DNA from: CAXSBR01 sp964252015
GTDB taxonomy: Bacteria; Actinomycetota; Actinomycetes; Mycobacteriales; Jatrophihabitantaceae
Assembly: GCA_964252015.1 (NCBI GenBank)
Contig: CAXULW010000011.1
Span: 1 to 64,000 of the forward strand
DNA length: 64,000 bases
Direction: 5' to 3'
The position numbers and the translations under genes are program-made. The notes below the pieces were generated by a model that worked only from the letters and a program-made list of their open reading frames with translations, searched no databases and was not told where the DNA came from. Shown piece by piece: positions 42,546 to 52,385 of this stretch; the stretch's first letter is position 1; every line of letters starts with the position of its first letter.

Positions 42546-43301
42546 TCACTGCCCGGCGATCGTCCCGAGAGCCGCCCGAATCCGGTCCGCGGCCGGCAGC
42601 CGTCGTCGGGACCGTCGTAGGGACACGATCTCGTCCCAGACCTTGCTGGCGAGCAACTGGTGCGGGTCTAGCGCGCGCGACCTCGTGAGGATCTCGACGG
42701 GAACGGCCTGCGGGTCGGGTGTGATGGCCACGTCGAGCCATTCATCGTAGCCGGGCAACACTCCGTCACGGCTCGCGTCCGGGAGCAACACAACCACCAC
42801 GCCGGTGGGCGCCGTGTCCACCTCGATCACGATGAGATCGGGCCGCATGTCCCGCAGCGCCTGTGCCGCCTTGTACACGTCACCGGTCCACGCCTTCTTG
42901 CGGGTCCATTCGTCGTTCTCGCGATAGCGGGCAGCTTCCACCACAGAGCGCGGAAGCATGTCGTCGAACACGATCACGCTGGTCGGTTCAGTGAATCGCT
43001 CCACCGCGAGGTAGTCGCGAAGGGCATATTCGGCCAGGTGCATTCCGTCGATGAACGCGAGATCCGCCACGTCGATGGGCAGGTGCGCGAGGGGTTGCTT
43101 GCGGGCAAAGAATTCGTCGCTGGTCGTCCGCGCCAGGTGGACGTCGGTGCGCAGCTCACTGACAATCGAGAACGCGGGGTCTATGCCCACGCTCGGTACC
43201 GCAGAAAGGGCAAGGCTCCAACCCACGTGAATTCCGGTTTCCAGGTAGGTGCGTGGTTGGACCCGCCGGTGGAGTTGCTGGAGGAATTCGTGTCGATGCA
43301 A
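42546..43301 (-). CDS. Class I SAM-dependent methyltransferase (Methyltransf_24-like)
   Basis: 251 residues from ATG 43301. The start RTYLETGIHVGWSLALS is motif I of glycan- and polyketide-associated methyltransferases, followed by SVGIDPAF and the DLAFIDGMHLAEYALRDYLAVER segment with the VIVFDDMLP motif. It sits in the probable glycan locus and may methylate a sugar hydroxyl, but this is inferred from place and motif type. It converges with the 169-residue gene. Confidence 0.82.
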   Translation of the reverse strand: MHRHEFLQQLHRRVQPRTYLETGIHVGWSLALSAVPSVGIDPAFSIVSELRTDVHLARTTSDEFFARKQPLAHLPIDVADLAFIDGMHLAEYALRDYLAVERFTEPTSVIVFDDMLPRSVVEAARYRENDEWTRKKAWTGDVYKAAQALRDMRPDLIVIEVDTAPTGVVVVLLPDASRDGVLPGYDEWLDVAITPDPQAVPVEILTRSRALDPHQLLASKVWDEIVSLRRSRRRLPAADRIRAALGTIAGQ

Positions 43302-43469
43302 GGTTTACCGTCCTGTCCGTAGCGGTCCGCCGCTGGCGCAGCAATGAACCACGCTGAGAGGTGCCCGACGATAGCGCTAGCAGCCTAACCTCGTGCTCGC
43401 TTCCTACCCGCACTCATCCCCCTAGTCTCGAAACATGCGCGTCTGTGCCCACGTTCAGGAACCATCGCA

Positions 43470-45950
43470 TTGACGAGCGTGCCCGCCGCGTCAACTGTCT
43501 CTATGGCACCGGGTAGTCGCGTCGCAATGGCGTCACGGGCCGTGCCGTTCGCAGCGATCGGCGTGGTCGGCCTGCTGTGGTCCTGGGCGCTCGTTGCGAC
43601 GGGCAGCCCCCTGCGAGACGTCGTTCTCTGGCTGGGAACGGTGTTCCTCGGCATCATGGCGCCCGGATTCGTCGTCGTCCGATCCTGCCGCCGCGCCAGC
43701 GCCCCGCTCGTGGAAGACCTCAGTTGGGCTGCGCCCGCCGGCTGTCTCGTCGCCTTGGCAGGCTGGTTCTTGGATCGGACTCTTCCGACAGCGCCGGCCC
43801 CGTTCGTCGTCGGCCCGGTCGTCGTCGCCGTCGGTCTTGCCTTGCCGTGGACGCGGCGGCGCATCCTGGCTCGCCCGGCGCCGGGGTGGGGACCAGGTCC
43901 GGCTGTCGCCTTGGGCACGGTCATGCTCGTAGCAATCGCGTGGATGCTGGCCACAGGGTTGCGTGCCTTTCGTCCCGATCCGGGCCTGCACGGCTCCCTG
44001 TACTCCGCCGACACGATGTATCAGCTCGCGCTGGTCGGTGAACTGCGGCACGCTTTGGTGCCCTCGTATCCGCCGGTGGCGGGAGCCACTCTCTCCTATC
44101 ATTGGTTCCTCTACGCGATCGACGCGCATCTACTCACCCGAACCGGCATCGATCCGTTCGACAGCACACTTCGGCTCCTGCCGGCGACCCTCGTCCCGGC
44201 CATTCTCATGCTCATCGCCGTCGTGGCTCGGCGGCTTTGCGCACGGGTCTGGGCCGGCCCGATGGCGGCGCTCCTGTTCGGCGCGGTAGGCATCACCGAA
44301 GGCTCCGCGTGGAGCGATCAGGACGGATCGACCGGCATCATGCCGAGCATCTGGCGGGCCAGTCCACCGCAGACGTTGGGATGGTTGGCTGCGATCGCCG
44401 CCGGCGGTGCGCTGTTCGCATTCCTGCGCCGGTCCGAGGAAGACCAGGCGGTTCCGGTGGCGCTCTTAGCCCCCTTCTTCATCCTGACCGCAGGCTCCAA
44501 GTCGTCGGAATTACCAGTGCTCATCGCCGGCATCGCTCTGGCCACGGTCGTGGCCGTGCTGCGGCGCGATTGGTTCACAACGCGGCGGTGCGCCGCCGCG
44601 CTGGTCCTCGGGCTGGTCGTATTCGAGGCGGCCGCGTTGACCATCTACTCATCCAGCTCGTACGGGATCCGGCTGCAGCCGTTCGGCGAGACGCTGTACC
44701 GAGTCGCCAGCATGTTTCCACCGGTTCGCGTGGACAAAGCTGGTCCATATGTCGATCGGTACCACTTCTCGCTCATCGCCCTGGCGACCGTGACAGTACT
44801 GTTTGTTCTGCCGTTGCTGCCCCGATTGGTAGGTCTGTTTTTCCAGGTCCGGTACCGACCGGCCGACCCAACTGGGTGGGTGTGTCTCGGCACGGCACTG
44901 GCCGGGCTGGGTCTGCCGTTTCTGTTGGCCCACCCGGCAGGCAGCCAGACGTACTTTATGTATTCGGCCTACCCGATCGGAGTCATCGGCGCAGCGAGCG
45001 GATTGGTGGTCGTAGCCGAAAAAGTGGCCCTCGCGCTGTCGGACGACCGCACCCGCCATGCCGTTGCCGGTTGGCTGTGCGCACTCGCTCTCTTCGGCGC
45101 GTTGAGCGCAGCCGTCGTGGCCTCCATGCAGCCGCATTTCAACCCGCTCGACCGCGCCGCGATTGCGCGTCTCGATAACCCTTTGTCGACCGAGCCATCT
45201 CAGCGGCGGCTGGGCGTGCAGTGGCTGACCCCGACTGCGGAACTCTACGGCCTCCTCGGCGTCATCGCGCTCGGCGCTTACCTGCTGATGAGGCGGCGCA
45301 CGCGCACGGGCGCCGACGTGATCACACCGCTGCGACGACCGCTGCTCGGGTTGAGTTTGTCGACGTTGCTCCTCGGCACCGGATTGTTCACCGCGACGTT
45401 ACAGTTCCACGGGACCGACGTCCCGCCGGGTGGTAGCACGCAACAAAATGGTCCGACGGCAACCGCAACAGCTGAGCAGTACCTGACCACCACACGCGAC
45501 GCCGTCGTGGCCGGGCGGTGGGTGCAGCGTCACGCCAGGCCCGATGACGTCGTCGCTACCAACATGTACTGCAGTAACAGCAGGGCTTCTCGGAGCGCGA
45601 CACACGCATCCTGCGATACGCGCAATTTCGAGGCCGCCGCGTTGACCGAGCGCCGCACCCTGGTCGGCGGGTGGGGCTACTCCGACCGCATCGTCGCGTC
45701 CGCGTGGACCCTGCCCGAGTTGTATCGCCGCGCGCCCTTCTGGGATCCGGCTCTGCTCGCCGAGCAGTATCGTGCGCTCGCCGCGCCGACCGCTGCCCTA
45801 CTGAGCCGACTGTATGTCCAGAACAACGTCAGGTGGATCTACGCCGACCTGCGTGAGAAGCCCGTCGCCGTCAAGAGCCTCGACCGGCTGGCGATCCTGC
45901 AGTTCCGAGGCCCGACCACCGCAGTCTGGCGGCTGCGGCCGGCGGACTGA
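43470..45950 (+). CDS. Large polytopic membrane protein (possible envelope glycosyltransferase)
   Basis: 826 residues from TTG 43470; GTG 43479 and ATG 43503 are alternatives. More than ten hydrophobic segments fill residues 20-620; a soluble C-terminal domain of about 175 residues follows the last one, on the outside by topology. The loop FRPDPGLHGSLYSADTMYQLALVGELRHALVP with acidic residues after an early segment, followed by SYHWFLYAIDAHLL, resembles GT-C polyprenyl-phosphate-sugar transferases. The C-terminal half has RWVQRHARPDDVVATNMYC, also seen in such proteins. No exact family is assigned. Confidence 0.7.
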   Translation: MTSVPAASTVSMAPGSRVAMASRAVPFAAIGVVGLLWSWALVATGSPLRDVVLWLGTVFLGIMAPGFVVVRSCRRASAPLVEDLSWAAPAGCLVALAGWFLDRTLPTAPAPFVVGPVVVAVGLALPWTRRRILARPAPGWGPGPAVALGTVMLVAIAWMLATGLRAFRPDPGLHGSLYSADTMYQLALVGELRHALVPSYPPVAGATLSYHWFLYAIDAHLLTRTGIDPFDSTLRLLPATLVPAILMLIAVVARRLCARVWAGPMAALLFGAVGITEGSAWSDQDGSTGIMPSIWRASPPQTLGWLAAIAAGGALFAFLRRSEEDQAVPVALLAPFFILTAGSKSSELPVLIAGIALATVVAVLRRDWFTTRRCAAALVLGLVVFEAAALTIYSSSSYGIRLQPFGETLYRVASMFPPVRVDKAGPYVDRYHFSLIALATVTVLFVLPLLPRLVGLFFQVRYRPADPTGWVCLGTALAGLGLPFLLAHPAGSQTYFMYSAYPIGVIGAASGLVVVAEKVALALSDDRTRHAVAGWLCALALFGALSAAVVASMQPHFNPLDRAAIARLDNPLSTEPSQRRLGVQWLTPTAELYGLLGVIALGAYLLMRRRTRTGADVITPLRRPLLGLSLSTLLLGTGLFTATLQFHGTDVPPGGSTQQNGPTATATAEQYLTTTRDAVVAGRWVQRHARPDDVVATNMYCSNSRASRSATHASCDTRNFEAAALTERRTLVGGWGYSDRIVASAWTLPELYRRAPFWDPALLAEQYRALAAPTAALLSRLYVQNNVRWIYADLREKPVAVKSLDRLAILQFRGPTTAVWRLRPAD

Positions 45951-45997
45951 GTCAGTCGCACGTTCGCGCGGGTGCTCGCATCTCGCGCTGGCCTGAC

Positions 45998-46654
45998 TCA
46001 GCGTGCCCCCGGGGTGACCAGGCCGCTCTCGTACGCGAACACCACGGCCTGTACCCGGTCGCGCAGGCGCAGCTTCGTCAGCAGCCGAGAGACGTAGGTC
46101 TTCACCGTGCCGACGCTGACCACGAGCCGCTCGGCGATCTCTTGGTTCGACAGGCCTTGGGCGATCAGGCCGAGGACCGCCCGTTCACGGTCGCTGAGCT
46201 GGTGCAGCGCCGCGTTCGTTCTCGCGTCGGGGGTGGCGACATGGTGGGCGATCAACCGCCGGGTCAGGGCCGGGCTCAACAGCGTGTCGCCGGCGGCCAC
46301 GGCGTGCACCGCGGCCGCGAGCTGCTCGACCGGAGCGTTCTTGAGCAGGAATCCGCTTGCGCCGGCGCGGAAGGCGTCCACGACCTGCTCGTCGTCGTCG
46401 AAGGTCGTGAGCACCAGGATCTTCGACGGCAGGCCCGCGCCGACGATGCGGCGGGTGGCCTCGATGCCGTCGAGTTCCGGCATGCGGATGTCCATGATGA
46501 CGACGTCAGGCGCGAGGGCCCGGGTCTGCGCGATCGCCTCGATACCGGTGCGGGCTTCGCCCACGACGTCGATGGGTGGCTCGGCCGCGGAGAGGATGAG
46601 CCGGAACCCGCCGCGCACCATGTCCTGGTCGTCGACCAGTAGGACCGTGGTCAC
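45998..46654 (-). CDS. NarL/LuxR-type response regulator
   Basis: 218 residues from ATG 46654. Receiver domain with VLLVDDQDMVRGG, phospho-acceptor Asp in VVIMDIRMPELDG, Thr in VLTTFDDDE and Lys in FLLKNAP. The C-terminal HTH reads LSDRERAVLGLIAQGLSNQEIAERLVVSVGTVKTYVSRLLTKL. It overlaps the upstream histidine kinase gene by four bases (ATGA) and forms a two-component pair with it. Targets are unknown; the divergent membrane protein gene at 48038 is a candidate. Confidence 0.93.
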   Translation of the reverse strand: MTTVLLVDDQDMVRGGFRLILSAAEPPIDVVGEARTGIEAIAQTRALAPDVVIMDIRMPELDGIEATRRIVGAGLPSKILVLTTFDDDEQVVDAFRAGASGFLLKNAPVEQLAAAVHAVAAGDTLLSPALTRRLIAHHVATPDARTNAALHQLSDRERAVLGLIAQGLSNQEIAERLVVSVGTVKTYVSRLLTKLRLRDRVQAVVFAYESGLVTPGAR

Positions 46655-47832
46655 CGCGCCGGCACCACCAACGGCAGGCGGGCCTCGACGGTCAGGCCGC
46701 CGCCCGTGGACGTCGCCACGCGGACGGTGCCACCGTAGAGCGCGGCGCGCTCGCGCATCCCGGTCATGCCGTGCCCGTCGCGCAGGTCACGGGTGACGGG
46801 CGGGCCCTGGTCGGCGACGCGGATGCGCAGCTCGTCCACCGCCTGCCTGATGTCGACGGTGACGGCGACCGGGCCCGCGTGCTTGAGGGTGTTGGTGAGT
46901 GCCTCCTGCACGATCCGGTAGGCGGTGAGGTCGATGCCGGTCGGTAGGCGCGTCCCGGTGCCGACGGCGGCGAGATCGACCCGCAGCCCGGCTCCGCGCA
47001 TCGTCGTCATCAGCCGGGGCAGGTCACCGAGCCCGGGTTGCGGCTGCAGGTCGGCCGGGGTGTCGCTTGCGCGCAGCACGCTGAGCAACCGCCGCAGCTC
47101 CTCGATCGACTCGCGGGCCTGAACCTCGACCGCCCGCAGCGTCTCCTTCGCGCGCTCCGGGTCGCGGTCGAGGACGAGCCGCGCCGCCGCGGACTGCACG
47201 CCCATCACGCTGACGCCGTGGGCGATGACGTCGTGTAGTTCGCGGGCGATGCGGGCCCGCTCGTCGGCGAGCATCCGGGTGGCGAGTTCCTGCTGCTCCT
47301 CGGCGCGGCGGCGGGCGTCGACCAATGCTCCGTCGACGATGCCCAACCGGCGGCGTAGCGCGATGCCGAGCGTCCAGCTGCCGCAGATGACGAACAGGCC
47401 GAACAGCATCTCGTTGTGGACGCGTTCCTCGGGTATGGCGATGCTGAACGCGGCCTGGGCGCCCAGGGACGCGGCGAGACCGGCGAAGCGCCGCACTCCG
47501 ACGCCGTGGGCGGCGGTGCCGAACGTGGCGGTCAGCAGCGGCACCAGACCGGCCAGCAGCGACACCGACGGCGTGACCGCGGCGACCTGGACGACGAGGG
47601 CCGCGGCGATGACCACATGAGCCGTAAGGGGTTGACTGCGCCGGACGCAGAGCGGCGCGGTGGCCGCGACGACAAGCGCGGTCAGCACGACCCGCGACGC
47701 GGCCGGGTCGGGGGTGCCGATGCCGGCCAGACCCCACGACCCCCAGATCTCGAAGACGCCGAGAACGCACAGCAAGGCGGCGGCCGCGGGGTCGAGACTG
47801 GGTGCGGTCCACGCTGGTAGAGACCGCGGCAT
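46651..47832 (-). CDS. Sensor histidine kinase, HisKA_3 type
   Basis: 393 residues from ATG 47832; a GTG at 47877 would add 15 residues. About four to six membrane segments occupy the first 160 residues with almost no extracellular domain, so an intramembrane signal is likely. The phospho-acceptor His is in ERARIARELHDVIAHGVSVMGVQ. The ATPase domain has IVQEALTNTLKHA, VADQGPPV and GHGMTGMRERAALYGG. Partner of the overlapping response regulator. Confidence 0.92.
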   Translation of the reverse strand: MPRSLPAWTAPSLDPAAAALLCVLGVFEIWGSWGLAGIGTPDPAASRVVLTALVVAATAPLCVRRSQPLTAHVVIAAALVVQVAAVTPSVSLLAGLVPLLTATFGTAAHGVGVRRFAGLAASLGAQAAFSIAIPEERVHNEMLFGLFVICGSWTLGIALRRRLGIVDGALVDARRRAEEQQELATRMLADERARIARELHDVIAHGVSVMGVQSAAARLVLDRDPERAKETLRAVEVQARESIEELRRLLSVLRASDTPADLQPQPGLGDLPRLMTTMRGAGLRVDLAAVGTGTRLPTGIDLTAYRIVQEALTNTLKHAGPVAVTVDIRQAVDELRIRVADQGPPVTRDLRDGHGMTGMRERAALYGGTVRVATSTGGGLTVEARLPLVVPAR

Positions 47833-48037
47833 GCGCAGACGGTACGTCAGTTCCGGCCGCCCGGAGGTCAGTCGCACGGCCCGACGGTGTCGGTCGGGCG
47901 ACAGACACGATCAGGCACCTCGGACGACGCGATCGAGCCGGCCGGGCGACGCGGGGACGGCGCTTTGTCGGACAACGTCGGAGCCGTCGTAACCCAGACC
48001 TAGAGAGCCCAGCACTGTCGACCTGAGAGGAACCACC

Positions 48038-48736
48038 GTGCGTTCGAACCTCCGACTGCTCGCCGTTACTGCCCTGGCCTACCCGATCCTCACCGTCGTC
48101 GCCTTCGCGGCGTTCCCGCAACCGCCGGGCGGTGACGTGTCGGCGGCACACGATCCGACCTGGCTGGCCGCGCACACGGGCGCCGTCATCGCCCAGGGCT
48201 ACGTGCGCTCGCTCGGTGCGCTCGGGTTCCTGCTGCTGGCCGTCGCGCTGTCGGCCGGTGCCGGACCGGTGGCGTCCCGGCTCATCGTCGCGGGCGGTGC
48301 CGCCACCACGCTGCTGCTGCTCACCGCCCAGGGCTTCGTCCTCGCCGCCGCCTACGGCACCCGGGCCGGCGTCGCGCACTCGGTAATCCGGGTACTCGAC
48401 CCGCTGAACGCGGCCGCGCTCGATCTGTCCAGCCTGCCCGCGATCGTGCTGTTCGCCGCCGCGGCCGCCGCACTGCTCGACCGAGTCGAGGTGCCGCGCT
48501 GGCTCGGTTGGCTCTGCGCCCTCGGGGTGCCGCTCGGCCTGCTGGACGCGCTGAGCTACCGCGGGGGGCCGCTCGCGTCCGTCGGCGTCGTCGGCCTGGC
48601 CTACTTCCTCCTATGGAGCCTGGCGTGTGGGCTGGTCCTCGTCCGTCACCCGGCCGCGGACGGGGCGCCGACCCCGGCCAACCCCGACCGCGGGCGTGGT
48701 GCGATCGGGCCGCGACCAGAGCAGGCGGTGCGTTGA
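48038..48736 (+). CDS. Integral membrane protein
   Basis: 232 residues from GTG 48038 after AGAGGAAC. Six to seven hydrophobic helices; the pattern (LAYPILTVVAFAAFP, WLAAHTGAVIAQGYVRSLGALGFLLLAVAL) resembles small actinobacterial DUF4386-like proteins. It diverges from the histidine kinase gene 205 bases away and may be its target. No catalytic motif is seen. Confidence 0.65.
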   Translation: MRSNLRLLAVTALAYPILTVVAFAAFPQPPGGDVSAAHDPTWLAAHTGAVIAQGYVRSLGALGFLLLAVALSAGAGPVASRLIVAGGAATTLLLLTAQGFVLAAAYGTRAGVAHSVIRVLDPLNAAALDLSSLPAIVLFAAAAAALLDRVEVPRWLGWLCALGVPLGLLDALSYRGGPLASVGVVGLAYFLLWSLACGLVLVRHPAADGAPTPANPDRGRGAIGPRPEQAVR

Positions 48737-48773
48737 CTCGCGCCGCACGTTGACCGTTGCGCGGTCCCTGCGA

Positions 48774-48840
48774 CCAGGGACATCCGTCCCGCTCCGTCCC
48801 GGTCCGATGTGTCGGGACGGAGCGGGACAGGTGTCCCTGG
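48774..48840. repeat. Long near-perfect hairpin
   Basis: CCAGGGACA (48774-48782) and GTCCCGCTCCGTCCCG (48786-48801) pair exactly with CGGGACGGAGCGGGAC (48813-48828) and TGTCCCTGG (48832-48840). The stem has 25 perfect pairs interrupted by one 3-base internal loop, and an 11-base apex. There is no T-run. It lies between two genes of the same strand, 75 bp before the start of the second. It could be a factor-independent-like terminator, an RNA-stabilising structure or a recombination trace. Confidence 0.85.
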
Positions 48841-48914
48841 CCCACGGGACGGCCGAACCGGCAGCGTCCATGGCCATGGCGACACGGGGTCGCCGATCTC
48901 GAGTGGAGGCAATC

Positions 48915-49409
48915 ATGGTTACCAGGGAAGCCACGACAACGCGCGATTCGACGCCATGGACGCTCGGCCAGGAACGCCTGATCGGCATGGGGGTTGTGCT
49001 CGCGTCGGCCGTCGTGTTGCTTGCGGCCGCGCAGGTGCATCGCTGGATCGCCCCGCACGACTCGGACGGCGCGGCCGGGGAACTGGTTCCGGTGCTGATC
49101 GGCGGTCTGCTCGGGTGGGCGGTCGTATTCGGCGCCGCGCTGGTCGCTCCGCATCGGGCCGCGGACCCGGCCGGGGCGGCTCGGCGCTACGCGCTGGCAT
49201 TCGGCCTGCTGGCGATTCCGATGGTCGTCCTGGCGTACTGGACACCGATCCCGTGGTGCTTCGCCGCCGCCGCGCTGTTGCTCGTCCGCCGCGCGGACGC
49301 GTTCGCCGCGAGGTCCCGGCTGGATGTGGTCGTGTCGGTGCTGGCCGGGCTCGCCATCGTGGCGCCGGTGGTCATCTTTGCGGGGGTCATCGTCGGGGCG
49401 CTCGGTTAA
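48915..49409 (+). CDS. Small integral membrane protein
   Basis: 164 residues from ATG 48915, with GGAGG at 48905-48909. Four hydrophobic helices (IGMGVVLASAVVLLAAAQV, LIGGLLGWAVVFGAALVAP, YALAFGLLAIPMVVLAYW, VVVSVLAGLAIVAPVVIFAG). The arrangement resembles actinobacterial DUF6069/DUF998-like proteins, but no firm family is assigned. It lies 30 bp before the kinase gene and may be co-transcribed with it. Confidence 0.7.
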   Translation: MVTREATTTRDSTPWTLGQERLIGMGVVLASAVVLLAAAQVHRWIAPHDSDGAAGELVPVLIGGLLGWAVVFGAALVAPHRAADPAGAARRYALAFGLLAIPMVVLAYWTPIPWCFAAAALLLVRRADAFAARSRLDVVVSVLAGLAIVAPVVIFAGVIVGALG

Positions 49410-49439
49410 CATTGCCCCACTCTTGTCCGGGGGCGGATC

Positions 49440-51488
49440 ATGGCGGTCGACGCGGTGACGGCGTGGCCCGTGGCGAGCCGTCGAGGTCAGCACTCCGTGG
49501 CGCCGGTCCTGGCTGCTGCTTCGGCGGTGACCGTCTACGCCGTGTGCGTCGCCGTCTCGATCGCCGACTCCCGCTCGGGGATCGGCGCCGCCGACTACGT
49601 GTGGTTTGCCGGCTGGACGCTGTGTGCGGTCTGCGGCGGGGTGTTGGCCCGGTCTGCGCTGGGCCGTCGCTACGGCTGGTTCCTGATCGGTGTCGGTCTG
49701 TGCGCGGAGTCCGAAGGCGTCCTCGGGCTGATCCTGCATCTCGCCGCGAACTCCCAGTGGCCCTCGGGTGTCCTGGCGGCCCTGAGCCTGGCCAAGTCCG
49801 CGGTCGACGTCCCGCCGCAGACGCTGCTGTTGACGATGGGACTGCTGCTGTTTCCGAACGGGCGGTTGTGGTCGGACGCCCCGAGGTGGCGTTGGCTCGG
49901 TCGGGCCACCGTTGCGGCGACCGTGTTATTGATCATCACGCAGCTCATCACCCCGGGGCCGCTCGACGACACCCGGGTGATCAATCCCATCGGCATCGAC
50001 GCCGCGGGTTCGGTGCTGCCCCCGATCGAGCTGGTCGCCTTCGTCGTCCTGCTCGGTTGCTTGGCCGTCGGTGTCTACGCGATGGTGATCCGTTGGCGGC
50101 ACGGTGACCCGGTGGAACGGCGAGCGGTGGCGGTCGTCTCCTGCGCGGCCTCCTGGGTCCTGCTGAGCGTGCTGGTTGAACTGATCTTGTCGGTGTTGCA
50201 CGAGAGCACGCCGAGTCTGATCGGGTCGGCATTGGAGGCGGCGACGATCGCCGCGCTGCCGGTCGCCGCGCTCACCACCACCGTCCGCCGCACCATGTTC
50301 GACGTCGACCTGGCGCTGAACCGGAACCTGACCTACCTGGCTCTGACGGTCATCGTCATCGGCGGTTATGCGTTGACCGTCACCTTGTTGGGTCGGCTGT
50401 TCGAGCACCGGTCCGAGTTCGGGATCTCCCTGGTCGTCACGGGCCTGATCGCAGTGCTCTTCGGCCCGCTCAAACTCGGCGTCCAGCAGGGCGTCGGTTA
50501 CCTCCTGCTGGGACGCCGGGCCACGCCCTACCGAGCATTGACCACGCTGGGCCGGCGCCTGGACAGCAGCCTGTCCCCTACCGATGCCTTGAGCGAAGCG
50601 GTGCGTACGGTGGCCGAGACGTTCCGGCTCCCCCACGTCGTACTCTCGGTCGACATCGATGGCGAGGCCGTGGCCGTCGCACGCCACGGCGACGCCGCCC
50701 CGCTGCAACTCGAATACCCGCTGGTCAATCGTGGACATCGCCGCGGAACATTGCAGCTCGCGCCCCGCACCACGTTCGAAAAGTTGACCGGAACCGATGA
50801 ACGCCTGCTCGCCGACTTCATGACCCAGATCGTGGGTGCGGTCGAGGCCGTGCACCTGACCGAACAACTACGCCATTCCCGCACGGCGGTGGTCCTGGCC
50901 AGCGAAGACGAGCGGCGTCGCATCCGACGCGAACTCCACGACGGGATCGGCCCGGTGCTGGCCAGCACCGCTCTCGCCGTTCAGCGCGTCGAGCGACAGC
51001 TGGACGTCGAGGACCCGCGCCGGTCACTGCTCAGCGAAACCCGCGCCGACGTGCAACACGCCATCGACGACATCCGGCGCGTCGTCCACGGTCTGCGCCC
51101 CGCAGCGCTCGACGAGCTCGGCCTGCATGCGGCGATCAGCCAACGGGCCCAGGCGCTGAGCGGCGACGTCCGCTTCGACGTGAACATCCGCGCCGACCTG
51201 GTCGGGTTACCCGCGGCAGTCGAAGTCGTGCTGTACCGCGTCGTCACCGAAGCCATGACCAACGTCGTCCGGCACGCAGCAGCCACCACCTGCACGGTGC
51301 AAGTAGAACGCCGTGGACACGAACTGATCGTCTGCGTCGTCGACGACGGACGCGGCCTCGACCCTGACGGCGGTGACGGGATCGGCCTGCATTCCATGCG
51401 CGAACGAGTGGCTGAACTCGGCGGCGACTTCGCCGTCCGGTCCGACGAGCGCGGGACCGAGGTGCACGCGTGCCTGCCCCTGAGCTGA
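49440..51488 (+). CDS. Large sensor histidine kinase, HisKA_3 type with membrane and GAF-like domains
   Basis: 682 residues from ATG 49440. Residues 20-350 hold eight or more membrane helices. A GAF-like region (about 365-470) has PHVVLSVDIDGEAVAVARHG and YPLVNRGHRRGTLQLAPR. The dimerisation/acceptor motif is DERRRIRRELHDGIGPVLASTAL. The ATPase end has VVTEAMTNVVRHA, VVDDGRGLDP and GIGLHSMRERVAELGG. It overlaps the response regulator gene by 19 bases. The signal is unknown. Confidence 0.92.
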   Translation: MAVDAVTAWPVASRRGQHSVAPVLAAASAVTVYAVCVAVSIADSRSGIGAADYVWFAGWTLCAVCGGVLARSALGRRYGWFLIGVGLCAESEGVLGLILHLAANSQWPSGVLAALSLAKSAVDVPPQTLLLTMGLLLFPNGRLWSDAPRWRWLGRATVAATVLLIITQLITPGPLDDTRVINPIGIDAAGSVLPPIELVAFVVLLGCLAVGVYAMVIRWRHGDPVERRAVAVVSCAASWVLLSVLVELILSVLHESTPSLIGSALEAATIAALPVAALTTTVRRTMFDVDLALNRNLTYLALTVIVIGGYALTVTLLGRLFEHRSEFGISLVVTGLIAVLFGPLKLGVQQGVGYLLLGRRATPYRALTTLGRRLDSSLSPTDALSEAVRTVAETFRLPHVVLSVDIDGEAVAVARHGDAAPLQLEYPLVNRGHRRGTLQLAPRTTFEKLTGTDERLLADFMTQIVGAVEAVHLTEQLRHSRTAVVLASEDERRRIRRELHDGIGPVLASTALAVQRVERQLDVEDPRRSLLSETRADVQHAIDDIRRVVHGLRPAALDELGLHAAISQRAQALSGDVRFDVNIRADLVGLPAAVEVVLYRVVTEAMTNVVRHAAATTCTVQVERRGHELIVCVVDDGRGLDPDGGDGIGLHSMRERVAELGGDFAVRSDERGTEVHACLPLS

Positions 51489-52126
51489 CGCGCGTCCTTG
51501 TCGCCGACGACCACCCCGTCTTCCGCAAAGGCCTCTGCGCGACGTTGGCCGAAATCCCCGGCGTGGACGTGGTCGGCGCGGTCGCCAACGGCGAGCAGGC
51601 GGTCACCGCTGCGCGCGACCTGCGCCCCGACGTCGTCCTGATGGATCTGGCCATGCCCGAGATGGACGGTCGCACCGCGTGTCAGCTCATCACCGCCGAG
51701 CTACCGAACGTCGCCGTCCTCGTGCTGACCATGAGCGATGATCCGGATTCCATCAACGCCGCCCTGGGGGCCGGCGCCCGCGGTTACCTGCTCAAAGGCG
51801 CCGACGAAGAAACGATCGCCCGGGCACTGGCCACCGTCTCAGCCGGGGACGTGCACCTGTCCCGCGGTGCCGCTGAACACGTCCTTGCGGCGATAACCGG
51901 ACGCACCCCCAGCCACCGCCCCTTCCCCCAGCTCAGTCCCCGCGAGGTCGAGATCCTCGACCTCGTCGCACGTGGCATGGGCAACGCCAGCATCGCTCGC
52001 GAACTGTTCCTGTCCGACAAGACGATCCGCAACCACATCTCGAACATTCTCACCAAGCTCGGAGTCCGCGACCGAACCGAAGCAACGCACCTGGCTCGGC
52101 GGGCCGGACTCGGAGAAGCCACCTAG
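51470..52126 (+). CDS. NarL/LuxR-type response regulator
   Basis: 218 residues from GTG 51470, inside the end of the kinase gene, so translation is coupled. Receiver residues: VLVADDHPVFRKG, Asp in VVLMDLAMPEMDG, Thr in VLTMSDDPDS and Lys in YLLKGADEE. HTH: LSPREVEILDLVARGMGNASIARELFLSDKTIRNHISNILTKLGV. Partner of the preceding kinase. The secreted propeller gene 260 bp downstream on the same strand may be a target, by proximity only. Confidence 0.93.
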   Translation: MPAPELTRVLVADDHPVFRKGLCATLAEIPGVDVVGAVANGEQAVTAARDLRPDVVLMDLAMPEMDGRTACQLITAELPNVAVLVLTMSDDPDSINAALGAGARGYLLKGADEETIARALATVSAGDVHLSRGAAEHVLAAITGRTPSHRPFPQLSPREVEILDLVARGMGNASIARELFLSDKTIRNHISNILTKLGVRDRTEATHLARRAGLGEAT

Positions 52127-52385
52127 GTCCCCTGCTGAGCTGGCTCTACCCGCAATCGACCGTCCGGCTGGCATTCTCGAGTTCCTCCTGTGCTAAGCGC
52201 GTCGCGGTGAGCTGTCCGATCAGCTGGGCCGGTGCGTCCACAACGCGTCATCCCTGAGGAGGACCTCGTAGAAGCCGAGATCCTTCTTCGGACGGACGAC
52301 GGCGTGGCCGGCGACTCCTACTGTTCCCACCACCGATCTGCAGGATCGGTCCGCCGGTCATGCGGTATCACGGAAAGACGATCCC

